Of a stretch of 64,000 nucleotides of DNA, positions 8,564 to 17,664 are shown one piece after another (position 1 is the first letter of the stretch; each line of letters starts with the position of its first letter). The notes under the pieces are model-generated. The model was not told where the DNA came from. It was given only the letters and a program-made list of their open reading frames with translations, and did no database searches. The position numbers and the translations under genes were made by a program. The stretch comes from JAAYDS01 sp012729155 (lineage in GTDB: Bacteria; Chloroflexota; Anaerolineae; UBA1429). The stretch covers positions 196,467 through 260,466 of the forward strand of contig DAIPBO010000001.1 in NCBI GenBank assembly GCA_036774405.1, given 5' to 3'.

Positions 8564-9166
8564 TCACGGGTACCACACGCTCGAGGCGGCAACCTGCACC
8601 CGTCTGCCGACCAGGGTGAGGCCCTCCATCTCGAGGAGGGCGCGCTTCATCGCCAGCCCACCCTGATAGCCGCCCAACGATAGGTCGGCGCGCAGCGCCC
8701 GATGGCAGGGGATGAGCAAAGGAAAGGGATTTCTGGCCAGCGCAGAGCCAACGGCGCGCGCAGCCTCGGGGGCGCCGAGATGAGCCGCCAGGCGGCCATA
8801 GGTGGTGACGCACCCGCGCGGCACGGCATGCTCTGCATGTAGAACCCGTCGCTGAAAGTCGGGACACAGCGCAAGGTCGGCCAGCGCCAGGCTGAGTGTG
8901 TCTGCCTCGCCCCGCAAGGTGCGGGTGAGCGTGCCGGCCAGAATCGCCATCACTGGGTGCTCGCCAGGCATGATGCCTAGATGCTCAGCCAGAGCCTGCG
9001 GCAAGGGCGAGGCGCCGTCTCGAGGCAGATAGATGCGCCGCAGCAGGGCGCGCATATGGCCCTCATGCAGGCGCTCTTCGCGCCAGACCAGCACCAGCTC
9101 GCCAAAAGGCGTCGCGCTGGTCGTATAGTGGCTGCCCAGACGAGCCTGTGCCGCTATCGTGTTCAC
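8564..9166 (-). CDS. ogt: Methylated-DNA--protein-cysteine methyltransferase
   Basis: 200 residues. The suicide acceptor motif IPCHR is at 152-156 (Cys154). It is preceded by the helix-turn-helix with TTYGRLAAHLGAPEAARAVG and followed by GGYQGG. The enzyme transfers alkyl groups from O6-alkylguanine in DNA to Cys154. The start is GTG and overlaps the nitroreductase stop (GTGA), so the two are translationally coupled. An N-terminal extension of about 90 residues matches the Ogt/AdaB type rather than a minimal domain. Confidence 0.9.
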   Translation of the reverse strand: MNTIAAQARLGSHYTTSATPFGELVLVWREERLHEGHMRALLRRIYLPRDGASPLPQALAEHLGIMPGEHPVMAILAGTLTRTLRGEADTLSLALADLALCPDFQRRVLHAEHAVPRGCVTTYGRLAAHLGAPEAARAVGSALARNPFPLLIPCHRALRADLSLGGYQGGLAMKRALLEMEGLTLVGRRVQVAASSVWYP

Positions 9167-9741
9167 TCGCCGCGCGCCCCTTTGCCGGCGAGCAGGCTGC
9201 CCGGGCGTCGGTCGCGTGGGCGTGCGGTGTCATAGTGCTGCCAGTGGACCGCCGTCGGCAGGTACTGGGTGCGCGGCTCTTTGGCCTCGGCGGGATAGCC
9301 CAGGTAGACAATGCCGATGGGCACTACCTGGGCAGGGATGTCGAGGAGCGCGCGGATCGCACCTCGGTCAAAGCCGCCGATCCACACCGAGCCCAGGCCC
9401 ATCGCCACAGCAGCGATCAGCATGTTCTCGATGGCAGCACAACAGTCGGCGCCACCATCATCATCATCCCAGGGGATCAGTTCGGGGCAGCCGCAGACCA
9501 CGATGGCCGCTGGGGCATTATAGTGACCGTTCTCGGGGATAACCTCGCGTAGGCGTGCCATGCCCTCGGGCTCGCTGACGACGACAAACTCCCAGGGCTG
9601 GATGTTACACGCCGACGGCGCCGCCATGGCCGCCTGCAGCAAACGGACGAGCTTGGCCTGCTCCACTGGCTGGTCGCGGTAGAGCCTGATGCTGCGGCGC
9701 GCATACAGCGCATCGAACACGTGCTGTTCGCTCAGGTTCAT
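9163..9741 (-). CDS. Nitroreductase-family flavoprotein
   Basis: 192 residues. The FMN-binding signatures are present: ARRSIRLYRDQPV at the start, AAPSACNIQPWEFVVV, and GLGSVWIGGF in the C-terminal half. The family reduces nitro compounds, quinones or related substrates using NAD(P)H. GAGAGG lies before ATG 9741. It appears to be the first gene of the minus operon that continues into ogt, so a detoxification or stress theme is plausible. Confidence 0.88.
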   Translation of the reverse strand: MNLSEQHVFDALYARRSIRLYRDQPVEQAKLVRLLQAAMAAPSACNIQPWEFVVVSEPEGMARLREVIPENGHYNAPAAIVVCGCPELIPWDDDDGGADCCAAIENMLIAAVAMGLGSVWIGGFDRGAIRALLDIPAQVVPIGIVYLGYPAEAKEPRTQYLPTAVHWQHYDTARPRDRRPGSLLAGKGARGE

Positions 9742-9806
9742 CGTTCACCTCTCGTACTCAAAGTGCTCACTCGGTAGACGGCGCTACGCATGCGTATGGC
9801 CTTTGT

Positions 9807-10229
9807 CTATGCGATACGGGTGGCGCGGCGGCCAGCCTGACGTCGTAGCCACAGGGCATCGAGCAGCAGGGCAAGGACCATACCGGCCAGGTCGGCGGCC
9901 AGATCACGCCACGAGGCACTGCGCAGCGGCGAAAGGCCCTGCAGCAGCTCCTCGGCGGCGGCCAACGCCAAGATCAGCACCGGCCCCACCGGCATAGTCA
10001 GCGCGCCGCAGCGCACGCCCAGTCGCTGCAGGCTACGATGCATCAGATAGGCAAGCAGGCCATAGAGGGCCATATGTCCGTACACGTCATAGTGGGGCAA
10101 CAGTCCGATAATCGCCGGGATACGCCCCGCATAGGCCACCGCAAAGATCGCAGCCAGCCCCACGGCAAAGGCGGCGCCGGCCAACCGCCAGAGCGTCGCG
10201 TGCGGGTCGGGCTGTCGGGTCAGGTACAT
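9807..10229 (-). CDS. VanZ-like membrane protein
   Basis: 140 residues from ATG 10229, with GGGAG 5 bases upstream. Four hydrophobic stretches are visible. The core carries HYDVYGHMALYGLLAYL and EELLQGLSPLRSASWRDLAADLAGM, the His/Glu/Arg/Asp pattern typical of VanZ-like proteins. Distant members affect teicoplanin sensitivity, but here the role is unknown. It stands alone, 128 bases downstream of the arabinofuranosidase gene on the same strand. Confidence 0.8.
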   Translation of the reverse strand: MYLTRQPDPHATLWRLAGAAFAVGLAAIFAVAYAGRIPAIIGLLPHYDVYGHMALYGLLAYLMHRSLQRLGVRCGALTMPVGPVLILALAAAEELLQGLSPLRSASWRDLAADLAGMVLALLLDALWLRRQAGRRATRIA

Positions 10230-10357
10230 GACGTCTCCCAAAGCATGCTGTGGTGTTGACGCTGTGACGGCGATGCGGGTTCCCGTTATGCGATGGCTTT
10301 GACGCACGCACTCTGGCCGCCCACGGCTGGCGGGGCTCGCTAACCAATCCGCTCGCC

Positions 10358-11815
10358 TCAGGAGCCCTGGTCTGCCAGTCGCCCCTCAATGGCAAGGACG
10401 GCGCAGGGCGGCACTCGCAATGCTCCCCCCTTTGGCCAGGCCCGTTCCACTGGGGCGAACACGTCGGGCTGATACTCGTCCACCTCGGCAAAGGGCGGTG
10501 CGGCGATTTCCCAGGCCTCAAGGTCGCCCAGCGAGTATCCAGGGGCCCGAAGGTCGATGTCAATGGCAGTGTCGGGTGACGGGTTGACCAGGTGCACGTA
10601 CAAGCGGTTGCCCGTGCGGCTGGCGGTAACGTCGAGCCCGCCTGTCGCCTGCACCCCCACGGCCTGCGCGCCCACATGATGACGGTACAGAGACATGACG
10701 CTACCGACCGGCAGCAGATAGGCTCGCCCTGCAGAGGGCGGCGTCGGCAGCATCAGGGCGTTGACGAACCACCGATTCCCGCAAAAGTCGGCCGCAGTGG
10801 CGATGGCGAGGGCATCGCCATGTCGCTCGTGCACATTGAGCAGACGTGCGTTGGCCACACCCGCGGCCCAGGTCGACAGCACGTCGTTGCGGTTGCGGCC
10901 AGGTAATGTCAGGTGGCATTCGGTCAGCGCCAGTGGTATGTCTGCGCCCTGCAGGCTGGCGCGCATTTGTTGGATGCGCTCGTCGTGCAGGGAGGCCGCG
11001 CCCATCAGCAGATCGTAGGCATGGGCAGGGTCAGAGCGCCAACGCGGCCATGACCAGCCGTCGGCCGGCAGGTTGAACATGTGATGAAAGGCCAGCATGT
11101 CCAGCTCCTGGCCAGCGACGTCGAGCATGGTGTGCGACCAAAAGGTCCCATCCTCCTGACGATCACCCCAGCCGATGAGGGCGACGCCTGCGTCGACGGC
11201 GCGCATGGCGCGGGCAAAGGCGAGCGTTCGTTGGGCGGCGGTCTGGGCATCCCACCCGCCGTGGCCGTAGGAGGTCTCGTTGCCGAGCTGCCAGTGACGG
11301 ACATTGTAGGGCGATTTCACACCGTGGCTGCGTCGCAGGGCGTTGTCGGGGTCGTTGCAGTAGGCCAACCAGGCGGCGGCTTCTTCAGGGCCGCCCACGC
11401 GGGGGCGGCCGTCTGGGTCGATGCGCCAATGATCGCGGCCATCACCCTCCAGGTTGACGCAGATGAGCGGCGCTGCGCCCACCTCACGGCCCAGGCTGAG
11501 GAACTCGTGGGTGCCCACGCGGTGACTCTCGATGCCGCCCCACAGCAGGTTGTGGTAGGGCTCGCGCTGACTGATAGGCCCCACACCCTCGTGCCAGCGA
11601 TAGTACGAGGCCAGACAGCCGCCCCAACGCAGCATCGTGGGCGCCAGCGTGCGGGTGGCTGCTAGCATATCCTGGCGCCAGTCGCCGCGGGCCATATCCC
11701 AGGCCGCCTCGACAGAGCTGTCGGTGGTTCCCAGCGGTTCAATGAACTGCATGTAGAGGTAGGGCGACAGTGGGTAGCGTGGCGTGGGGTCTATGCGCAA
11801 CGTATGCATGGTCAT
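10358..11815 (-). CDS. GH51-like alpha-L-arabinofuranosidase
   Basis: 485 residues. The clan-A retaining glycosidase residues are visible: QLGNE (176-180) with the acid/base Glu180 after Asn179, and ALTEC (296-300) with the nucleophile Glu299. The chain starts PLSPYLYMQFIEPLG and ends with a beta-sandwich stretch, as in GH51 enzymes that remove arabinose from arabinan or arabinoxylan. No signal peptide is seen, so it is probably intracellular and acts on imported oligosaccharides. AGGAG lies 6 bases before ATG 11815. An upstream in-frame extension has no ribosome site. Confidence 0.82.
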   Translation of the reverse strand: MTMHTLRIDPTPRYPLSPYLYMQFIEPLGTTDSSVEAAWDMARGDWRQDMLAATRTLAPTMLRWGGCLASYYRWHEGVGPISQREPYHNLLWGGIESHRVGTHEFLSLGREVGAAPLICVNLEGDGRDHWRIDPDGRPRVGGPEEAAAWLAYCNDPDNALRRSHGVKSPYNVRHWQLGNETSYGHGGWDAQTAAQRTLAFARAMRAVDAGVALIGWGDRQEDGTFWSHTMLDVAGQELDMLAFHHMFNLPADGWSWPRWRSDPAHAYDLLMGAASLHDERIQQMRASLQGADIPLALTECHLTLPGRNRNDVLSTWAAGVANARLLNVHERHGDALAIATAADFCGNRWFVNALMLPTPPSAGRAYLLPVGSVMSLYRHHVGAQAVGVQATGGLDVTASRTGNRLYVHLVNPSPDTAIDIDLRAPGYSLGDLEAWEIAAPPFAEVDEYQPDVFAPVERAWPKGGALRVPPCAVLAIEGRLADQGS

Positions 11816-11868
11816 GACAGGCTCCTGGCGGCCCCACGTGGGCCTTTCGAGTGTTGTTGGGCTCATGA

Positions 11869-11874
11869 TATAAT
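11869..11874 (+). promoter_or_regulatory. Candidate -10 element upstream of mntP
   Basis: A perfect TATAAT lies about 135 bases before the mntP start. The -35 region (TTTCGA at 11845-11850) is poor. A bulged 8-bp hairpin (11904-11912/11917-11924) follows in the leader. I searched the leader for the yybP-ykoY Mn riboswitch core and did not see it. Confidence 0.4.
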
Positions 11875-12009
11875 GGCCGTCGGCTTTTGTCATCAGAGCG
11901 AGCGGGCCTCGCGCTGGCGAGCCCTGAGCAAAGCCCATAGACTGTGACTCTAGAGTGCTTACAGGACGACAGGGCGAATCAGAAGGCTCGTGAGGACAGC
12001 AAAGCGAAC

Positions 12010-12579
12010 ATGACGTTAGCGAACGTACTGCTCATTGCCCTGGGGCTGGCCATGGACTCGTTCTCCGTCTCCATCTGCTCGGGGGCCATGTGTGGGCGCG
12101 TCGACCTCAAGCAGGCTCTGCGCGTTGGGTTCACCATGGGCGGCTTTCAGGCCATGATGCCCGTGATCGGCTGGGCCGCGGCGTCGCTGCTGGCGAGCTA
12201 TGTCCAGCGTTTTGACCACTGGATCGCGTTCGGCCTGCTGGCGTTGATCGGCGGCAAGATGCTCTGGGAGGCGCTGCGCGGCGACGGCGAGTGCGAGTTT
12301 CTGATGCTAGACAGCTGGCGTATGCTCGCTCTGCTGGGCGTGGCAACCAGCATCGATGCGCTGGCTGTGGGCATCTCCTTTGCGTTTCTTGGGGCTGGTA
12401 TCGCGATGCCGGCAGCGGTGATTGGGGTAGTGTGTCTGGCTCTGTCGATTACGGGTGTCTATCTCGGGCGACGAGCTGGCGACTGGCTCCGAGAGTGGAC
12501 CCCTGCTGTGGGGGGCGTGGTGCTGATCGCCATGGGTGTGCGCATCCTTATCGAGCACCTCAGCGCGGCGGCGGCCTAG
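12010..12579 (+). CDS. mntP: MntP-type manganese efflux pump
   Basis: 189 residues with six hydrophobic helices. The two DUF204 repeats show the paired acidic motif: LGLAMDSFSVSI near the N-terminus and ATSIDALAVGISF in the second half. Members export Mn(II). I take ATG 12010 as start because hydrophobic sequence begins there; the ribosome site is weak (GAGGAC about 15 bases upstream). A GNAT gene follows after 5 bases and a membrane gene after that, so this leads a three-gene operon. Confidence 0.88.
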   Translation: MTLANVLLIALGLAMDSFSVSICSGAMCGRVDLKQALRVGFTMGGFQAMMPVIGWAAASLLASYVQRFDHWIAFGLLALIGGKMLWEALRGDGECEFLMLDSWRMLALLGVATSIDALAVGISFAFLGAGIAMPAAVIGVVCLALSITGVYLGRRAGDWLREWTPAVGGVVLIAMGVRILIEHLSAAAA

Positions 12580-12584
12580 CCACG

Positions 12585-13172
12585 ATGACCATCTATCGCG
12601 CGCTGGCTCCAGAGGAGTTGGGGCGCATTCGCGATAGAGACCGCTCAGAACGCGTGACGCACGGTTATGTGCAGCATGGCAGCGAGATCGAGCGGCGCGA
12701 GGTAGAGTGGGACATCCCCACCTTTGATCGCTATGGCGATGGCCCGTGGAGTGTGGCTCGCAAGGCCGCAGAGTGGAAGGCCATCGCAGAGCAAAGCGAG
12801 GCTTTTGGAGCGCTGGATAGCGAGCGACTGCTGGGGGTCTGTGTACTACGCCATCGCCTGCGTGCCGACATGGTCGACATGGCCGAGCTGGCCGTGCTGC
12901 ACGTAGATCGCGCTCACCGCGGTCAGGGCATTGGGCGCCGCCTGGCCATCATGGGCATAGCCGCCGCGCAGGCCAGCGGCGCCAGGGCGATCTATGTATC
13001 TGCCTCTGATGCTGAACGCGCCGTTCGATTCCACCTGGGCCTCGGGTTTTGCCCGACGGCCACCGCTGACCCAACACGGCTGGCCCAAGAGCCTACCGAT
13101 ATCCGCATGGTGCTAAGGTTTGGGCTAGACGATGCTGCTTGCCCCTGCAAGGGCAATCTCAAAGTGCGATAG
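12585..13172 (+). CDS. GNAT-family N-acetyltransferase
   Basis: 195 residues from ATG 12585. Motif A is clear: LAVLHVDRAHRGQGIGRRL, then IYVSASDAERAVRFHLGLGF for the C-terminal part of the fold. The first 80 residues (RVTHGYVQHGSEIERREVEWD) probably shape the acceptor site. It starts 5 bases after mntP. The substrate is unknown. Confidence 0.85.
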   Translation: MTIYRALAPEELGRIRDRDRSERVTHGYVQHGSEIERREVEWDIPTFDRYGDGPWSVARKAAEWKAIAEQSEAFGALDSERLLGVCVLRHRLRADMVDMAELAVLHVDRAHRGQGIGRRLAIMGIAAAQASGARAIYVSASDAERAVRFHLGLGFCPTATADPTRLAQEPTDIRMVLRFGLDDAACPCKGNLKVR

Positions 13173-13181
13173 AGGAGCAAC

Positions 13182-13976
13182 TTGGATCCCTTTTGGTACA
13201 AGCTCGCCTTGAGTTTTGGCGTGGGCGGTCTCTGGATCACCCTGACGACCGTCGCAGCTGAGCGGTTTGGAAGCCGTATCGGTGGGTTCCTGGGGGGCGT
13301 CCCCTCTACCATCGTCGTGGCCTTGCTGTTCATCGGGTGGAGCGATGGCATCGCGATGGCGCGCGCCACGACCACCGCCTTTCCCCTGGCCTTTAGCGTC
13401 AATGCACTTTATCTGATCACCTACGCCGCCCTGGCCCGGCATGGCGCTTTTGTAGCCATGGCCGGCGCCGTAGCCGCCTGGGCAGTGGGGCAAGCGGCGG
13501 TGCTCTCGTTGCCTCGTATCCCCTTTGGTGTCAGCCTCGTGGCGGTGGCGCCGGCGCTGGTGGCCGGCTATCTGATTCTCGAGAAAGGGCTGGGTGTACG
13601 TGCTGCAGGCGGCTACCAGGTGCGCTACACCTGGGGCGCGATCGTGTGGCGCGCTTTACTTGCTGGTAGTATCATAGCCTTGACGGTGGGAATGGCACGC
13701 GTCGGAGGGCCCGTGGTGGGGGCGGCCATGGGCGCGTTTCCGGCCGTATTCACCTCGACGCTACTCATTGCCTCGCGCCAGGCGGGGGCGTCTTTTGCCC
13801 GCGGCATGACCACTTCGATGCTGGTCAGTGCCCTGGTTAATGTGGTCATGTATGTAGTCGCCTTTCGCTTCTGGTCTGGCCATTTGGGTCTTTTTGCGAG
13901 TACAATGGCATCACTTGCGGTTTCATTGGTTACTGTGGTGTTGACGCTGCAATTCGTGCGACGCTACGTGAGCTAG
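13182..13976 (+). CDS. Polytopic membrane protein with internal duplication
   Basis: 264 residues from TTG 13182, with AGAGGAG upstream. It has eight or nine hydrophobic helices. The two halves resemble each other: IGGFLGGVPSTIVVALLFIG...ARATTTAF near 30-70 and VGGPVVGAAMGAFPAVFTST...ARGMTTSM near 170-210, which suggests a duplicated transporter-like unit. I do not recognise a named family. It starts 9 bases after the GNAT stop and closes the mntP operon. Confidence 0.7.
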   Translation: MDPFWYKLALSFGVGGLWITLTTVAAERFGSRIGGFLGGVPSTIVVALLFIGWSDGIAMARATTTAFPLAFSVNALYLITYAALARHGAFVAMAGAVAAWAVGQAAVLSLPRIPFGVSLVAVAPALVAGYLILEKGLGVRAAGGYQVRYTWGAIVWRALLAGSIIALTVGMARVGGPVVGAAMGAFPAVFTSTLLIASRQAGASFARGMTTSMLVSALVNVVMYVVAFRFWSGHLGLFASTMASLAVSLVTVVLTLQFVRRYVS

Positions 13977-14049
13977 CCATCACAAGGGCATCGTGAAGCG
14001 AGCCGTACTCGTGGGTCGCACATGAGCGCAAGGGAAAGGGGTGTCCAGC

Positions 14050-16356
14050 ATGGACGTCTTTCGTTCGCCGTCGCCTGTCGAGTGGCGCTTCCCTGTGCAG
14101 TCAGCCCACGACGGTGTGCCTTTAGGGAATGGGCTCTTTGGCGCCCTGCTCTGGGGAAGCGGCAATACGTTACGGCTGACCATCAACCGTGGCGACTACT
14201 GGCATCATGAGGCAGGGTTTGAGCCTGGCCCCGAGGCCACGTGGGACAACCTCGTGCAATGGGCTGCGACCGGCAATCAGCACGACCTCTTGCGTGTGTT
14301 CGAGGGCCGCGATGATGCCGGGCAGTCGCCCCAGCGGCCCACACGCCTGCCCATGGGGCGCATCGACCTCGTCTTTCCAGATCCGCTGACGTTGGGAGAT
14401 GGCAGCCTCGAGCTGGCCACGGGTTGTGCCGGCGTCATCGTCAACGGTCCATCCCGGGTTAACGTCGAAGCGGTGGTGCCCCGCAATGGTGCACTGCTGG
14501 CGCTGCGTATGCATGGTTGCTGCTTTCAGCAGGTAAGCCCCGGGCTGCACCCGGCTGGTGCTGAGCCGGGAGAGGTACAGGAGTTTTTCGATGCCCACGG
14601 CCTTGGACGACCCGAGCATCGCGCCAGTGGCGCGCTGATGGGCTGGACGCAGGCCCTGCCGCATGATCCGGCAATGGCGGTAGCCTGCCTGATAGCCGAC
14701 GATGCTCAGGGCCATGTGACCATCTACATCGCCTCTGAATATGGCTCTACCCCCGATATGGCCTGGGCTCGCGCTGTTGAGGCCGTGTCGGCTGCTCAAG
14801 AGTGCGGCTATGATCGCCTGGCAGATGATGAGGCGGCCTGGTGGCGCTCGTTCTGGGCGCACTGTGCTCGGCTGCAGCTCGATGATGCTACCTACCAGTC
14901 GCTCTACGAGATGGGTATGTATCGCCTGGCCTGTGCCAGCATGGCCAACGGACCCGCCATGGGCCTGCAAGGCCCCTGGATAGAAGATGACCGCCTGGCC
15001 CCCTGGCAGGCAGATTATCACTTTAACATCAATGTGCAGATGTGCCATTGGCCGGCCCTGGCGGGCAACTGGGCCAGCAGCTTTGAGCCGCTGTGGGCGA
15101 TGGTGCGGCGCTGGCTGCCGCGGCTCAACGAGAACGCCCGTCGTCTGGTGGGCATCGATGATGGCTACACGCTGCCGCACGCCGTCGATGACCGTGGGGT
15201 GGCGATGGGTGGTTTTTGGACTGGGCATGTCGACCACGGTTGCACTGCCTGGCTCGCGCACCTGATGTGGCGCTACTATCGCTTCACCCTCGACCGCCTG
15301 TTCCTGCGAGAGCTGGCCTATCCCCTGATGCGGGGGGCGCTTCGCGTATACGAAGAGATGCTCGTTGAGCAGGAGGACGGCCGTCTCGCATTGCCTCTGG
15401 GCGTCTCTGCCGAGTGGGGCGGGCGTTCTACCGCTGCCTGGGGGCGCAACGCCAGCTATCAGCTCGGTCTGATTCACGCTCTGGCCAGGGCGATCCCCGA
15501 AGCAGCCGAGGATCTGGAGATCGATGACCCCATTGTGGGACGCTGCCGCAGCATCCGCGATCGATTGCCCCTCTTTAGCGTAGGCGGGGCCCAAGATCAG
15601 GCGGCTTATTGGGCCAACGAGTCAGCGTGTGATGATGTGGCCGAGATCGCAGTGTGGGAGGGGCTCACTCCCACGATGTCACATCGACACTTTTCGCATC
15701 TCATCGGCCTCTATCCGCTTGACCTTTTTGACTTGCGCCGCAGCCGCAGTCTGCAAAAGATCGTCGCTCGCTCGCTCGATCGCCTCACGCGAGCTGGCAA
15801 AGGCGAATGGTGTGGTTGGTCGTTCCCATGGGCCGCGCTCTTGATGACAAGGCTTGGCATGGGCAACGGCGCCGCGCTCAATCTCGAGGCCTTTCGTCGC
15901 GCGTTCACCTCGCCCAATGGTGGGCCGCTGATCTTTCCTCGGCTGGAAGGGTTAACTGGCATGGGGCCAGACGCATTGACCATGCAGCTCGATGGCGGCA
16001 TGGGGCTAACTGCGGCCCTGCAAGAGATGATGTTGCACACCAGCCGAGGTGTGCTATATGTCTTTCCAGCGGTGCCCGAGGATTGGCGGCTGGTGCGGTT
16101 GCTGCGATTCCGCGCCGAGGGCGGCCTGATCGTCTCGGCTGAGAGGGTCGACGGCGCGACGCGCTGGGTGCGTGTGTTGGCCATGGACGAGACAGAGCTG
16201 CGCATGGCGCTGCCTTTTAGCGATAGCGCTGTGGCTATGATCAGCAGCCGCGATGAACAGCCTGCAACCTGGATCGGTGCGGGTATCATCCGTCGGCACA
16301 TGCATCCTGGCGAAGAGATCACACTGACGCCCGTGACGCGTTTGGAGCAACGCTAG
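14050..16356 (+). CDS. GH95-like glycoside hydrolase
   Basis: 768 residues. The N-terminus has DGVPLGNGLFGALLWG, the GH95 opening motif. A beta domain follows, then an alpha/alpha barrel (ADYHFNINVQMCHWPALAGN, MRGALRVYEEML, HRHFSHLIGLYPLDLF, GKGEWCGWSFPWAALLMTRLG) and a C-terminal beta cap. GH95 enzymes are inverting alpha-L-fucosidases or related galactosidases, so the exact sugar is open. No signal peptide is visible. ATG 14050 follows AAAGGGG by 8 bases. The DUF4867-like gene follows after 12 bases. Confidence 0.82.
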   Translation: MDVFRSPSPVEWRFPVQSAHDGVPLGNGLFGALLWGSGNTLRLTINRGDYWHHEAGFEPGPEATWDNLVQWAATGNQHDLLRVFEGRDDAGQSPQRPTRLPMGRIDLVFPDPLTLGDGSLELATGCAGVIVNGPSRVNVEAVVPRNGALLALRMHGCCFQQVSPGLHPAGAEPGEVQEFFDAHGLGRPEHRASGALMGWTQALPHDPAMAVACLIADDAQGHVTIYIASEYGSTPDMAWARAVEAVSAAQECGYDRLADDEAAWWRSFWAHCARLQLDDATYQSLYEMGMYRLACASMANGPAMGLQGPWIEDDRLAPWQADYHFNINVQMCHWPALAGNWASSFEPLWAMVRRWLPRLNENARRLVGIDDGYTLPHAVDDRGVAMGGFWTGHVDHGCTAWLAHLMWRYYRFTLDRLFLRELAYPLMRGALRVYEEMLVEQEDGRLALPLGVSAEWGGRSTAAWGRNASYQLGLIHALARAIPEAAEDLEIDDPIVGRCRSIRDRLPLFSVGGAQDQAAYWANESACDDVAEIAVWEGLTPTMSHRHFSHLIGLYPLDLFDLRRSRSLQKIVARSLDRLTRAGKGEWCGWSFPWAALLMTRLGMGNGAALNLEAFRRAFTSPNGGPLIFPRLEGLTGMGPDALTMQLDGGMGLTAALQEMMLHTSRGVLYVFPAVPEDWRLVRLLRFRAEGGLIVSAERVDGATRWVRVLAMDETELRMALPFSDSAVAMISSRDEQPATWIGAGIIRRHMHPGEEITLTPVTRLEQR

Positions 16357-16368
16357 AGAGGAGCTGTA

Positions 16369-17085
16369 ATGACCGAGCTGTTTCACCGTCTGCGCGCCGC
16401 TAACCCTGATCTCAACATCATGGCGGTGGGCGACCCTGCCTTCCGGCGCTATGGGCGCCTGTTGACGGCCTATGATCCCAGCGAGATGATCTCGCGCGCC
16501 AGCCAGATACTACCAGAGACAGAAGGTGTGGCATACGAGCCTTCGGTCGCGGCGCTCGAGGCGCCCAGCATCTTTAACCGTGCCATCGCACAAGAGGTTT
16601 TTGGGGGCATGCCGATGCAGGTGGGCTGGTGTTATGGGCAGAACCTGGCTCTCGATGCCCTAGAATACCATCGCGGTAGCGAGGTCAATGTGTGCCTCAC
16701 CGACGTGGTGCTGCTGGTGGGCCACGTGCAGGATATCTGCTGGGGTGGCGATGAGCGGCATGGACAGGTCAGCTACGACACGGCCAACGTGGCAGCATTC
16801 TTCGCCCCGGCAGGAGCGGTGGTCGAGCTATCGCCCTGGAACCTGCACTATGCGCCCATCCACTGCGCGCAGGGTGGCAGTTTTGCCACGCTCGTCTACC
16901 TGCCCAAGCTTACGAATGAGCCGTTGACCTTTGAGGCGCCCAAAGTTGGAGAAAGCCGATTGTTGTTTGCCACCAACAAGTGGTTGCTGGCGCATCCCGA
17001 GGTGGCAACGCTCAAGGCGGCCGGCGCCTACGTCGGGTTGACGGGTGAGAACATCACCGTCGTCGCTGCGCCGCCGGCAGTATAA
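16369..17085 (+). CDS. DUF4867-like, cupin-type protein
   Basis: 238 residues. The central part is a cupin-like beta barrel (CLTDVVLLVGHVQDI, AAFFAPAGAVVELSPWNLHYAPIHC). The opening NPDLNIMAVGDPAFRRYGRLL fits DUF4867 from memory. The family has no assigned activity. GAGAGGAG precedes ATG 16369. It is cotranscribed with the GH95 gene, so a role in handling the released sugar is plausible but unproven. Confidence 0.65.
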   Translation: MTELFHRLRAANPDLNIMAVGDPAFRRYGRLLTAYDPSEMISRASQILPETEGVAYEPSVAALEAPSIFNRAIAQEVFGGMPMQVGWCYGQNLALDALEYHRGSEVNVCLTDVVLLVGHVQDICWGGDERHGQVSYDTANVAAFFAPAGAVVELSPWNLHYAPIHCAQGGSFATLVYLPKLTNEPLTFEAPKVGESRLLFATNKWLLAHPEVATLKAAGAYVGLTGENITVVAAPPAV

Positions 17086-17226
17086 CGCATCCGTCATCCA
17101 CGGATTCAGCCTGCGGCGATAGCATCTGGGGCGTAGCCATTGGGGTCAGAGCGCTTGCCACAGGCTGTGTCTGGGCAAGACGCCCAGTGCAGCGGCATTC
17201 CCGGGCTTTGGTGAGCCATGATGCTG

Positions 17227-17255
17227 TTGACGCGCCCGTTATTGTAGGGTATAAT
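17227..17255 (+). promoter_or_regulatory. Promoter of infA
   Basis: TTGACG (17227-17232), a 17-base spacer and TATAAT (17250-17255) make a near-consensus promoter. Transcription would start near 17262, giving a leader of about 54 bases before the infA start. Confidence 0.8.
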
Positions 17256-17315
17256 ACATCCTGGTGGCTCGGCGGAAAGATCGAGCCTGGTTACAGAGGG
17301 GAGTGGTTTCACCGG

Positions 17316-17540
17316 ATGCTAAAGGACTCTAAAGAGAAGATCGCGGTAGAAGGGACGGTCACCGAGCCGTTGCCCAATACCCAGTTCCGCGTTGAACTGG
17401 ACAATGGGCACGAAGTGCTGGCCTATATCTCGGGCAAGATGCGCAAGTACTATATCCGTATCCTCAAGGGGGATCGGGTGCGTGTTGAGCTCTCGCCCTA
17501 TGACCTGACCAAGGGGCGCATCGTCTACCGCTTCAAGTAG
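17316..17540 (+). CDS. infA: Translation initiation factor IF-1
   Basis: 74 residues, the normal IF-1 length. The S1/OB fold is complete: KIAVEGTVTEPLPNTQFRVEL, GHEVLAYISGKMRKYYIRI, GDRVRVELSPYDLTKGRIVYR. IF-1 binds the A site of the 30S subunit during initiation. The gene stands outside a ribosomal operon and has its own strong promoter and a downstream hairpin. GAGGGGAG lies 13 bases before the ATG, a long spacing. Confidence 0.97.
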   Translation: MLKDSKEKIAVEGTVTEPLPNTQFRVELDNGHEVLAYISGKMRKYYIRILKGDRVRVELSPYDLTKGRIVYRFK

Positions 17541-17574
17541 GCCCGTATCGGCTGTCGGGCCAGATAGCAGCATG

Positions 17575-17608
17575 CACAGGGCGTGACCTTTAGAGGTCAC
17601 GCCCTGTG
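17575..17608. terminator. Perfect 15-bp hairpin after infA
   Basis: Arms 17575-17589 and 17594-17608 match exactly around a TTAG loop. It lies between infA and the APC permease, both plus strand. No U-tract follows, so it may be a U-less terminator or a 3'-end stabiliser. Confidence 0.6.
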
Positions 17609-17664
17609 GTATCGATGGCGCCAGGTTCGCATGTAGCCGCGATCACTGCAACCGAGGTGATGGC

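Noticed and set aside
11881..12009. yybP-ykoY manganese riboswitch before mntP
   Set aside because: Expected by gene function, but I cannot find the conserved riboswitch core; only a bulged hairpin is visible.
14170..15594. Long minus-strand frame of 474 codons
   Set aside because: It mirrors the GH95 gene. Low-complexity His/Gln/Arg content and no start site mark it as a shadow frame.
17106..17219. Minus-strand 37-codon frame with two Cys residues upstream of infA
   Set aside because: No ribosome site, and it lies over the infA promoter region. Probably chance.
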